A DNA stretch of 64,000 bases from Bradyrhizobium sp. AS23.2. Lineage in GTDB: Bacteria; Pseudomonadota; Alphaproteobacteria; Rhizobiales; Xanthobacteraceae. Location of the stretch: NCBI RefSeq assembly GCF_001908185.1, contig NZ_LGHM01000080.1:62001-126000 (forward strand), in the 5' to 3' direction. The notes under the pieces were generated by a model. The model was not told the origin of the DNA and ran no database searches. It saw only the letters and a program-made list of their open reading frames with translations. Below are positions 25,118 through 32,495 of this stretch, in pieces (position 1 is the first letter of the stretch; each line of letters starts with the position of its first letter). Position numbers and translations under genes: made by a program.

Positions 25118-26347
25118 CTAGTCCACAGCCTTCGTCACGATCCGGATCTCGGAGGTCAGTGTCCGGTGTACCGGACACTTGTCCGCGATCTCCATCAGCT
25201 TTTTGCGCTGCTCGGCGTCGAGCGCGCCGTCCATCGCGATGTCGCGCTCGATCTGGTCGAGCATGCCTTCGCGTGTCTCGCACTCTGCGCAATCCTTGGC
25301 GTAGATCTTGGAATGCTTCAGCGTGACCGTGACGCGGTCGAGCGGCAGCGACTTGCGGTCGGCATAGAGGCGCATGGTCATGGAGGTGCAGGCGCCCAAG
25401 CCGGCGAGCAGGAAGTCGTAGGGACCCGGGCCGGCATCCTCGCCGCCGGCTGCCGCCGGCTCGTCCGCCACGAGACGATGGGGGCCGACGGTGATGTTCT
25501 GGTTGAACTTGCTCTTGCGGGTCTCCTGCACCACGACCTTGCGCGGCTCCTCTGCGCGATCCATTGTCTTCGCGGGTTTTGCCGTTTCGATGTAGCGGCT
25601 TGCCCAGACCGCGATCACGTCGGCCGCGTAGAGCGCGTCTGCTGGTTTCGTCAGCAGATGATCGGCATGGTCGAGCGAGACGAAGCTCTTGGGATGCCTG
25701 GCCGCAACGAAGATCTTGGTCGCATTGTCGATACCGACGGTGTCGTCGACCGGCGATTGCATCACCAGCAACGCCTTGTGCAGGCCGGTGACGTCCTTCA
25801 TCAGCTCATGCTCGACGATGTCGTCGAGGAATTCGCGCTTGATCCGGAACGGGCGGCCCGCGAGCGAGACTTCGACCTCGCCCTGCGCGCGGATGTTGTC
25901 GAGATGCTCCCTAAACAGGCCGGTGACGTGTGCCGGATCGGACGGTGCGGCAATAGTCGCGACCGCCCTGGCTTCCGGGATTTGGCCGGCTGCAGCCAGG
26001 ATCGCGGCGCCACCGAGGCTGTGGCCGATCAGGATCGACGGTGCCTTGCGCATAGCGCGCAGATGATCGGCGGCGCGCACGAGATCGGCGACGTTGGAGG
26101 AGAACGTGGAATTGGCAAAATCGCCTTCGCTGGAGCCGAGCCCGGTGAAGTCGAAGCGCAGCACCGCAATGCCCTTGGCTGCGAGCGCGACCGAGATGCG
26201 TTTTGCGGCGAGCGTGTCCTTGCCGCATGTGAAGCAGTGGGCGAACAGCGCGAAAGCCGCAGGCTCGCCGTCCGGCAACTCCAGCGCGGCCGCGAGCTGA
26301 TGGCCGCCTTCGCCCGTGAACTGAAAGCGTTCCGTCGGCATGGGCAT
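25118..26347 (-). CDS. fused alpha/beta hydrolase and OsmC-family protein
   Basis: The 409-residue protein has two domains. Residues 1 to about 250 are an alpha/beta hydrolase with GHSLGG (S110), HCFTCGKD near the oxyanion hole and a C-terminal DHADHLL histidine region. Residues about 270-409 are an OsmC/Ohr-like domain with one Cys in GLGACTSMTMRLYADRK and one in DKCPVHRTL, the pair that reduces organic hydroperoxides in OsmC. The fusion suggests hydrolysis coupled to peroxide or thiol chemistry, but the combined function is not known. It is convergent with the MocR gene and followed downstream only by that gene's end. Confidence 0.9.
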   Translation of the reverse strand: MPMPTERFQFTGEGGHQLAAALELPDGEPAAFALFAHCFTCGKDTLAAKRISVALAAKGIAVLRFDFTGLGSSEGDFANSTFSSNVADLVRAADHLRAMRKAPSILIGHSLGGAAILAAAGQIPEARAVATIAAPSDPAHVTGLFREHLDNIRAQGEVEVSLAGRPFRIKREFLDDIVEHELMKDVTGLHKALLVMQSPVDDTVGIDNATKIFVAARHPKSFVSLDHADHLLTKPADALYAADVIAVWASRYIETAKPAKTMDRAEEPRKVVVQETRKSKFNQNITVGPHRLVADEPAAAGGEDAGPGPYDFLLAGLGACTSMTMRLYADRKSLPLDRVTVTLKHSKIYAKDCAECETREGMLDQIERDIAMDGALDAEQRKKLMEIADKCPVHRTLTSEIRIVTKAVD

Positions 26348-26366
26348 CCCCCGTCGTTGCTTGAAC

Positions 26367-27029
26367 CTAATCGCCTGAATAGCGTTGCTCGGCCCAGGGA
26401 TCGCCGCGGTTATGGTAGCCGCGGACTTCCCAGAAGCCGGGCGCGTCGTCGGTCAGGAATTCGATCGCCTGAAGCCACTTCGCGCTCTTCCAGAAATAGA
26501 GATACGGCACGACCAGCCGCACCGGGCCGCCATGCTCCTCCGTCAACGGTTGGCCCGACCAGCTATGGGCGAGCAGAGCGTCCTCGGCTGCAAAATCTTC
26601 CAGCGCGAGGTTGGTGGTGTAGCCGTCAGAGGAATGTAGCACGACGAAGCGTGCATCGTCGCGCGGCTGGCATGCCGCGAGCAACTCGCTCGTCGCAAGC
26701 CCTTCCCACTCGTTGTCGTAGCGCGACCAGGTCGTCACGCAATGGATGTCTGAAGTGAACTGTGCCTGCTTCTGCGCGCTGAACTCGGCAAAGGTCCAGA
26801 ACACGGGATTGTCGATCGCGCCGTAGACGTCGAGCCGCCAGCGCTCGCGCGACACCGGCGGCACGACCCCGAGATCGAGCACCGGCCAATCCTTGGTGAG
26901 ATGCTGGCCGGGCGGCAGGCGCTGGCCCTCCGGGCGCGTGACCCGGCCCGTGAGGAAGCGGCCCTCGCGCGCCCATTTCTCCTTGGTGCGCGTCAGCTTG
27001 TTGTCGGGCGGCTCGCTGTCGTTGGCCAT
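26367..27029 (-). CDS. sulfite oxidase-like molybdopterin oxidoreductase (single-domain)
   Basis: The 220-residue protein has the molybdopterin fold of sulfite oxidases, with the molybdenum-ligating Cys at about C97 in SDIHCVTTWS and the phrase GGPVRLVVPYLYFWKSAKW. It lacks the dimerisation domain and any signal peptide, so it is shorter than sulfite oxidase and probably cytoplasmic. Related stand-alone proteins are annotated as sulfite oxidase-like or YedY-like, with uncertain substrates. It lies 3 bp downstream of the MHS transporter gene on the same strand and 19 bp before the OsmC fusion, so these three may form one operon. Confidence 0.86.
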   Translation of the reverse strand: MANDSEPPDNKLTRTKEKWAREGRFLTGRVTRPEGQRLPPGQHLTKDWPVLDLGVVPPVSRERWRLDVYGAIDNPVFWTFAEFSAQKQAQFTSDIHCVTTWSRYDNEWEGLATSELLAACQPRDDARFVVLHSSDGYTTNLALEDFAAEDALLAHSWSGQPLTEEHGGPVRLVVPYLYFWKSAKWLQAIEFLTDDAPGFWEVRGYHNRGDPWAEQRYSGD

Positions 27030-27032
27030 GAG

Positions 27033-28355
27033 CTACTCGTGGCGGTGCATCGCGGAAGCGTGCTTGGTGTCGCGCATCGTGGAATAGATGATCAGCGACA
27101 GGAAGATGACGCTGGCGAGATAGTAGTAGAACCACTCCTCATGCCCGATGGTCTTGAAGTAAAGCGCGATCGCCGGCGCCGTACCGCCGAAGATCGAGAC
27201 CGTGATGGCATAGGGCAGGCCAACGCCGAGGGCGCGGACATTGGTCGGGAACAGCTCGGCCTTCACCACCGCATTGATGGAGGTGTAGCCGGCCACGAAC
27301 AGCCAGGCGGCGCAGATCAGGATGAATGCCATGAATGGCGACTTGGTCTCCTTCAGCGTCATCAGCAGCGGCACGGTGGCGAGCGTGCCGGCCACGCCGA
27401 AGAAGATCAGCAACGGCTTGCGTCCGATCTTGTCGGAGATGGCGCCGTAGATCGGCTGGAGGATGGTCGCGAAGATCAGCGTGCCGAAGATCACGAAGGT
27501 GGTCTGGTCCTCGGTCAGGCCGACCGAGAGCTTGACGAAGGTCTGCATGTAGGTGGTGAAGGTGTAGAACGCCGCGGTGCCGCCCGCGGTGAGACCGACC
27601 ACCAGCAGTAGCTCTCGCGGATAGCGCAGCAGGTTGGCGAGCGAGCCGGTCGGCTGCACTTTCTTCTTGGCTTCCTCGAAGGCTTCGGTCTCGTGCAGGC
27701 CGCGCCGCATCACCGCGGCGAAGATCGCGAGCATCGCGCCGATGGCAAACGGGATACGCCAGCCCCAGGCCTTGAGCTCCTCCGGGGTGAGGAAGACCTT
27801 TTGCAGGAGCAGCAGCACGATGATCGCGGTGAGCTGGCCGCCGATCAGGGTGACGTATTGAAAGCTTGAATAAAAGCCGCGGTGCTTGGGATCGGCGACT
27901 TCGCTCAGATAAGTGGCGCTGGCGCCATATTCGCCGCCGAGGCTCAGGCCTTCGATGACGCGGGCGAGCGCCAGGATCGCCGGCGCGGCAACGCCGATCG
28001 TGGCATAGGTCGGCGTCACCGCGATGATCAGCGAGCCGAAGCACATGAAGACGACCGACAGCGTCAGGGAGATACGGCGGCCGAAATGGTCGGCGAGATA
28101 GCCGAAGAACCAGCCGCCTAGGGGGCGCATCAGGAAGGTCGCCGCGAACACCACGGCGGCGTTCAACTGCTGCACGACCGGGTCGTTACCGGGGAAGAAG
28201 GCCGGGGCGAAATAGAGCGCGAACGCCGTATAGGCGTAGAAATCGTACCATTCGACGAGATTGCCGATGGAGCCGATGAAGATGGCCTTGATCCGCCGTT
28301 CCGCGTCGGCGATGTCAAAATGCTCGGAGGCCGGTTTGGTTGCTAGCTCTGTCAC
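27033..28355 (-). CDS. MFS transporter, metabolite:H+ symporter (MHS) family
   Basis: The 440-residue protein has twelve predicted membrane helices and MHS signatures: IGNLVEWYDFYAYTAFALYF in helix 1, PLGGWFFGYLADHFGRR between helices 2 and 3, and EGLSLGGEYGASATYLSEVA in helix 5. These match the alpha-ketoglutarate permease/proline-betaine transporter branch, so a dicarboxylate or other organic acid imported with protons is likely. The gene starts the probable three-gene operon with the molybdopterin enzyme and the OsmC fusion. The exact substrate cannot be read from the sequence. Confidence 0.92.
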   Translation of the reverse strand: MTELATKPASEHFDIADAERRIKAIFIGSIGNLVEWYDFYAYTAFALYFAPAFFPGNDPVVQQLNAAVVFAATFLMRPLGGWFFGYLADHFGRRISLTLSVVFMCFGSLIIAVTPTYATIGVAAPAILALARVIEGLSLGGEYGASATYLSEVADPKHRGFYSSFQYVTLIGGQLTAIIVLLLLQKVFLTPEELKAWGWRIPFAIGAMLAIFAAVMRRGLHETEAFEEAKKKVQPTGSLANLLRYPRELLLVVGLTAGGTAAFYTFTTYMQTFVKLSVGLTEDQTTFVIFGTLIFATILQPIYGAISDKIGRKPLLIFFGVAGTLATVPLLMTLKETKSPFMAFILICAAWLFVAGYTSINAVVKAELFPTNVRALGVGLPYAITVSIFGGTAPAIALYFKTIGHEEWFYYYLASVIFLSLIIYSTMRDTKHASAMHRHE

Positions 28356-28387
28356 GCCCGGCCTCTCCGCTTAGCTACTGGAAAGGC

Positions 28388-29608
28388 TTACATCGCCTTT
28401 CCAAGCAGAAATGGCAACTGGCGGGGGCCTCTCACCGTGCCCTGCGACCAGGTCACGGTGCCTGCTGGATCGAGCCGGAAGTCCGGAATCCGTTTCAGCC
28501 ATTCCTCCAGCGCAACCTGCATCTCCATGCGCGCCAGATTGGAACCGACGCAGCGGTGGATGCCGAGGCCGAAGGCGGCGTGGCGGTTCTCCCGTCGGTC
28601 GATCACGACTTTGTCAGCGTCCGGAAACACCTTGGGGTCGCGGTTCGCGGCCGGGAAGGACAAGAGCACCATGTTGCCCGCCTTGACCGGGCAGCCCGAA
28701 ATCGTGGTTTCCTTGACCACCTCGCGAGCCATCGTCACCGGCGAATAGGCGCGCAGCAGTTCCTCTACGGCGGTCGGGATCAGCCCGGGCTCGGCGATCA
28801 GGCGCTCGCGGTCGGCCGGCGTCTTGGCGAGATGCCAGAGCGAGGAGCCGATCGCGCTCCAGGTGGTGTCGATGCCGGCGATCAGGAGTAGCCGCAGCGA
28901 ACCCAGCACGTGCGAATCCTCGAGCGGGTTGCCCTCCTTGTCCTTGGCGTTCATCAAGTAGGAGATGAGGTCGTTTGTCGGCTTCTTTTTGCGCTCCTCA
29001 ATGTGGCCGCTGAAATAGGCGCTCATCTCCTGCACGGCCTGGAGCAGCATGTTCTCGTCCTTGATGCCGAGCTCAAGGATCATGTGGATCCAATTGACGA
29101 AGAGGTCGCTGTCGCTTTCGGGAATGCCGAGCATATGTGCGATCGCGCGCACCGGAATGTGTTTTGTGTACCGCGCTGCCGCATCCACTCTGCCCTCGGC
29201 GATGAAGTCGTCGATCAGCTCGTTGCAGATGGCGCGAACCCGCGGCTCGAGCTTCTTCATCGCGTCCGGCGTGAAGGGCGGCAGCAGCAATTGCTTGGCC
29301 GGCTTGTGCACGGGGGGATCGGAGGTGATCGGCGGGGCGGCGTTCCGGGCGATTTCGGGCCGTACGTTACGGACGATGATCCGGCGCGAGGAGAAATGCT
29401 CGGTGTCGTTGGCGATCTCGCGCACCGCCTCATAGGTCGTCGGCATGTAGCAGCCGAGGAAACGCTCGGTGTGCACGACCGGGCTCGCGGCGCGCAGCTC
29501 GTCCCAGATCGGAAAAGGATCTTCCGTCCACTGGGGATCGGTGTGGTCGAAATCATGGACCCAGTCGGTCACGGGCGGGTGGGCGGCGGGCTGGCTGACG
29601 TCGGACAT
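28388..29608 (-). CDS. cytochrome P450 monooxygenase
   Basis: The 406-residue soluble P450 has the I-helix motif LLIAGIDTTWSA, an ExxR in the K-helix region (EELLRAYSPVTMAR) and the haem loop FGLGIHRCVGSNLARME with the Cys ligand at about C353. It is the single-domain bacterial type that needs a ferredoxin and a ferredoxin reductase. The ferredoxin gene lies 57 bp upstream on the same strand, and the pair shares the promoter at 29974-30003. No ferredoxin reductase gene is adjacent. The start ATG at 29608 is preferred to the extended frame at 29647. The substrate is unknown. Confidence 0.94.
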   Translation of the reverse strand: MSDVSQPAAHPPVTDWVHDFDHTDPQWTEDPFPIWDELRAASPVVHTERFLGCYMPTTYEAVREIANDTEHFSSRRIIVRNVRPEIARNAAPPITSDPPVHKPAKQLLLPPFTPDAMKKLEPRVRAICNELIDDFIAEGRVDAAARYTKHIPVRAIAHMLGIPESDSDLFVNWIHMILELGIKDENMLLQAVQEMSAYFSGHIEERKKKPTNDLISYLMNAKDKEGNPLEDSHVLGSLRLLLIAGIDTTWSAIGSSLWHLAKTPADRERLIAEPGLIPTAVEELLRAYSPVTMAREVVKETTISGCPVKAGNMVLLSFPAANRDPKVFPDADKVVIDRRENRHAAFGLGIHRCVGSNLARMEMQVALEEWLKRIPDFRLDPAGTVTWSQGTVRGPRQLPFLLGKAM

Positions 29609-29665
29609 CTCGGGAATCTCTCGGGTTCGTGGTCGCTGAAGGCACACAAGCGGGCGGAGAGCGCG

Positions 29666-29875
29666 CTACTCCTCGATCACATCGATTGCGATTTCCGGAC
29701 AATTGGATTTGGCAAGCCAGGCCTTGTCTTCAAGGCCGGGAGGGACCGTGCCGTCTCCGGCCTCATGGGCGTTGCCGTATTCGTCGAGTTCGAAAAGCTC
29801 CGGCGCCAGCGCCTTGCAGCGCGCGTGGCCCTGGCATTTGTCGGGATCGACGTGAACCTTGAGTCGCTCTGCCAT
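29666..29875 (-). CDS. [3Fe-4S] ferredoxin partner of the P450
   Basis: The 69-residue ferredoxin has C14, then H17 in the position where a four-iron cluster would need a second Cys (CQGHARC), C20 and C59 followed by Pro. Three cysteines with CxxHxxC indicate a 3Fe-4S cluster, the form often paired with bacterial P450s. The start is the ATG at 29875; the open frame extends 24 codons upstream without support. It is the first gene of a two-gene operon with the P450. Confidence 0.92.
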   Translation of the reverse strand: MAERLKVHVDPDKCQGHARCKALAPELFELDEYGNAHEAGDGTVPPGLEDKAWLAKSNCPEIAIDVIEE

Positions 29876-29973
29876 TGCGGCTTCCTCGGCGTGTGTGCGG
29901 GCCTGAAAGGGCCGCGCGTTCCTCGTGTCAGATCTTATCCGCGGCACTCACCGCGAGTTCTAAGTTATAGTAT

Positions 29974-30003
29974 ATTACATTCGCGACAGGCTTCCCCTGT
30001 CAA
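29974..30003 (-). promoter_or_regulatory. sigma-70 promoter of the ferredoxin-P450 operon
   Basis: On the minus strand, TTGACA (30003-29998) and TGTAAT (29979-29974) are separated by 18 bases. The -35 is a perfect match and the -10 has one mismatch. The imperfect inverted repeat GTTATA-GTA-TATTAC directly downstream could bind a regulator. The ferredoxin ATG is about 100 bp downstream. Confidence 0.65.
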
Positions 30004-30827
30004 GCGCAAACTTGTGGTAGACAGTCCAGCAGTAACCGCGAAGGCGTCGTCGTATACTGCGAAAGTTTCTAGTAGGACTGACCTACGATCAAGCGCTCAT
30101 CCAGGGATGAGGGGATTGTTCCTGCGAGAGCCGATATGACCCACTATTGTGGTGGGCCCGTGGATCCCGTCGGGAATCCCACCAACGATGCCTATGTGCA
30201 TAGATGTGCGGGCCGTCGCCCGCCCGGACTTCTTCCTAGCCATGGTATGCGCCGGCCACCCCTCCGCCGCCCCGACGATGCGCTCGGGTTCGTTGACCGG
30301 CAAGTCCTGTGGCCGCTGGCCGCCGCGGAGGCTGTTGACCGACGCGAACCGGTAGGCGAGCGCCCAGTCGTCCTTCCGTTCGCGCAAGACGGCCAGCACT
30401 CTCGCCAGGCCTTTGGCCGGCTGCTTCTGGCCACGGCAGGCCTTGGTCGCCTGCCTGCTCGATGTCTCCAAGTGCCCCAAAGAGGTCATAAGCCCGATCG
30501 GACCTATACAAGTTCGGCTGAGTTGGGATTTGCTCGGCTTAGAGCGCTTCAGTGCAGAGGCCTGCCCGGGTAATGCCGTGGGCCTGATAGGGAGGCTCTA
30601 CCGCACAGCGTCGGCCGATCGTAGCCGTTCAAGCGCGCGAACCTAAGCGCACCGCATGGCCATAGAGGAGTGGCTACGCCGACCGTCGGAAAGGCGCCGA
30701 TCCGATGCGGCGAAGGCGCAGTGGAAATTTGAATTCTATCTGAAATTGAATGTCTATTTTATGTCTTATGATCCATACTGTCTTTTTCTATGGGCGACAT
30801 ATCTCTGTGAGACGCAGGAGAAGTTAA
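30004..30827. other. gene-poor, AT-richer stretch with a decayed gene fragment
   Basis: This 824-bp interval has no intact gene that I can support. It holds the frameshifted antitoxin-like fragment at 30236-30489 and, at about 30720-30820, a markedly AT-rich segment that probably carries the promoter of the ATP-grasp gene. An open frame at 30656-30931 has no ribosome site and overlaps the next gene, so it was not called. The composition and remnant suggest a former insertion site. Confidence 0.6.
30236..30489 (-). pseudogene. remnant of an Xre/MbcA/ParS-type antitoxin-like gene
   Basis: The minus strand encodes ARVLAVLRERKDDWALAYRF followed by NSLRGGQRPQDLPVNEPERIVGAA, a pattern like the toxin-binding C-terminal domain of Xre/MbcA/ParS antitoxins (short helix, G-x-x-P-x-D-L, then a helix). 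Right after EGAA-type residues the frame breaks. One base change of frame gives VAGAYHG and a stop at 30236, a natural C-terminus. So a single indel seems to have broken the gene near its 3' end. The N-terminal DNA-binding part is not visible. Assignment is by pattern only. Confidence 0.35.
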
Positions 30828-31949
30828 TTGACTGCGCGATTGCTCTTTACGAACGCTGGTCACGCTCCGAGCAACAATCTGGCCCGCAGCTTGCGAAGAG
30901 GGGCCGAGCCTGTCTTCATCGTCGGCTGTAATGACGACCAGTTCACTCTGAAGAAATCCGACGCGGACAGACACTATCTCGTTCCGCCCGTGGACCATCC
31001 GGAATGGTCCCAGGCACTGCGATGGATTGTCGAAACAGAACGGCTGGATCTCATTGTTCCTACGGTTGATTCTGATCCGGACAGCTTGTCGCGCGTGCGT
31101 AAGCACCTGAGCGAATACCTGTTCCTGCCACGCGCATCCGTGCTCGAAATCTGCCGGGACAAGTACCGTCTCATTGCGCTCTTGCGCGCCAACGGCGTCG
31201 ACGCCCCCGCGAGCTATCAGGTGAAGGATCTGAGGCACATTACCAGGATCTTTCAGGAATTGAGGGGCAGCAGGCCACTGTGGTGCCGTGTTCGGGACGG
31301 GGCTGGCGCGCTTGGTGCACTGCCGGTTCGAACGCCGGAACAGGCGCGCAGCTGGATCCGGTACTGGAAGGAGATGCGCGGCGTGCCTGTCTCCGCGTTT
31401 ATGCTTTCAGAGTACCTGCCAGGCCGCGATTTCGGCTGTCAAAGCCTTTGGAAGGATGGCGAGCTGGTGCTGATCAAGACGTATGAACGGCTCTCCTATC
31501 TCGGGACTGGCAGCCAACCAGCGGAAGTTTCTTCCGTAGCAGCCCTCGCAAAGACCGTGTTCGAACCGAAGGTCGTCGACACCTGTATACGGGCGATCCG
31601 ATTGCTTGATGCAAAGGTGTCTGGCGTTTTCAGTGTGGATCTCAAAGAGAATGCACGCGGCGTTCCTTGCATCACGGAAATCAACGCAGGACGATTTTCG
31701 TCCGCAACCAACATCTTCGATCTGGTTGGAAAGCACAACATGGCCGCGAGCTTTGTCCGGCTGGCGCAAGGTGTGCCGGTCGATATTGAGGACAGTTACG
31801 ACGCGGCTCCGGATTGGTACATGTTGAGAGGCATCGATGGCCCTCCGTGCATCTTCCACGCCTCCGAATTCTCCGATAACATCAAGAAACCTTGGCAAGG
31901 GGCAGGCCCCCGTCGGGGCCGCTTGCAGGCAACCGCAAGAGGCAACTAG
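30828..31949 (+). CDS. ATP-grasp family ligase
   Basis: The 373-residue protein starts with a Rossmann-like part (LLFTNAGHAPSNNLARSLRR, FIVGCNDDQF, then LIVPTVDSDPDSLSRVRKHL), followed by an ATP-grasp domain (LSEYLPGRDFGCQSLWKDGELVLIKTYERL and SGVFSVDLKENARGVPCITEINAGR, where DLKEN and EINAGR carry the Mg-binding acidic residues). The layout resembles carbamoyl-phosphate-synthase-like or PylC-like ligases that join a carboxylate to an amine with ATP. The start is a TTG at 30828 with GCAGGAGAAG upstream; no ATG or GTG serves. The next gene begins one base after its stop, so the two are coupled. The substrates are unknown. Confidence 0.85.
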   Translation: MTARLLFTNAGHAPSNNLARSLRRGAEPVFIVGCNDDQFTLKKSDADRHYLVPPVDHPEWSQALRWIVETERLDLIVPTVDSDPDSLSRVRKHLSEYLFLPRASVLEICRDKYRLIALLRANGVDAPASYQVKDLRHITRIFQELRGSRPLWCRVRDGAGALGALPVRTPEQARSWIRYWKEMRGVPVSAFMLSEYLPGRDFGCQSLWKDGELVLIKTYERLSYLGTGSQPAEVSSVAALAKTVFEPKVVDTCIRAIRLLDAKVSGVFSVDLKENARGVPCITEINAGRFSSATNIFDLVGKHNMAASFVRLAQGVPVDIEDSYDAAPDWYMLRGIDGPPCIFHASEFSDNIKKPWQGAGPRRGRLQATARGN

Positions 31950-31950
31950 C

Positions 31951-32309
31951 ATGGCGGATATCAAGGTCTACAAACGGGTGAACAAGGGTCGCACGTTTAT
32001 CCGGGTGGCGGTCACACCCAAAAGCACAGAGACGCGCAAGCTGCTTCGTCAATTCCAGGCCGGAGTCAGAGAATTTGAGAAAGATTGGAAAGCGACCCCA
32101 GCCTATCGTGAAGCGCAAAAGGCCAAGAAAAAAAAAGAAGAAGGCTGCAAAGTAGCGAAACCGACGAACAGGTCGTCGCTACGGTCACGATCGATCGAGA
32201 TCTCGATAGCCATCAGCTGGAGACGATCCAACTCGAGCTACGGGCTCTTGCGCGATCCTGCGGGCTGGAGGTCCGCAGCATTGAGGTCGAAACCTCCACT
32301 CGCCGCTAG
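31951..32309 (+). CDS. small basic protein with frame change at an A9 run
   Basis: Translation starts at ATG 31951 (AAGAGG about 8 bases upstream) and gives about 60 basic residues, MADIKVYKRVNKGRTFIRVA and so on, to the lysine run at 32122-32136. In the original frame, translation continues into Ser/Arg-rich sequence and a repeat, stopping at 32367. In the -1 frame after the A run, the sequence is acidic and protein-like (SETDEQVVATVTIDRDLD, ETIQLELRALARSCGLEV) and stops at 32309. That second frame (32112-32309) has no start codon of its own. The annotated span assumes a -1 shift. With one A fewer, the protein would end in KKKKAAK at 32155. No known domain is recognised. Confidence 0.6.
32128..32136 (+). 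other. run of nine A: candidate slippage or frameshift site
   Basis: Nine consecutive A form AAA-AAA-AAA codons in the zero frame, flanked by AAG and GAA. Runs of this length are known to allow transcriptional slippage and -1 ribosomal slippage. One added A in the mRNA joins the basic head to the acidic tail; one lost A ends the protein eight codons later. It could equally be a simple mutation or a sequencing error. Confidence 0.6.
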
Positions 32310-32411
32310 AGCGTTTTCGAGCGAAGTGGACACCGGTTCGCGTAAAGAAAACGCGTCAAAAAAATAATCTAGAGCCCCGTTCCGATTCCATCGGAACGGA
32401 AGTGGCTCTAG
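32305..32411. repeat. rhizobial two-hairpin intergenic repeat (GAGCGTTTTCGAGCGAAGTGG)
   Basis: The element has a first hairpin from GCGTTTTC to GAAAACGC and a second one from CTAGAGCC (32369) to GGCTCTAG (32411), with GTTCCGATTCCATCGGAAC inside. This arrangement is a common dispersed repeat of Rhizobiales. It lies between the convergent ends of the small frameshifted gene and the cyclase gene, where it may act as a bidirectional terminator. Confidence 0.85.
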
Positions 32412-32495
32412 CCCGCATTTCAGTGCCCGGTTTTCCGAGCCCGCGAGTGATCGCCCGTGGCACGTTTTGGCTGACCTGGTCCCGGGAAGATTGCG

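Noticed and set aside
30656..30931. A 91-residue plus-strand frame before the ATP-grasp gene
   Set aside because: It overlaps the ATP-grasp start in another frame, lacks a ribosome site and has no pattern.
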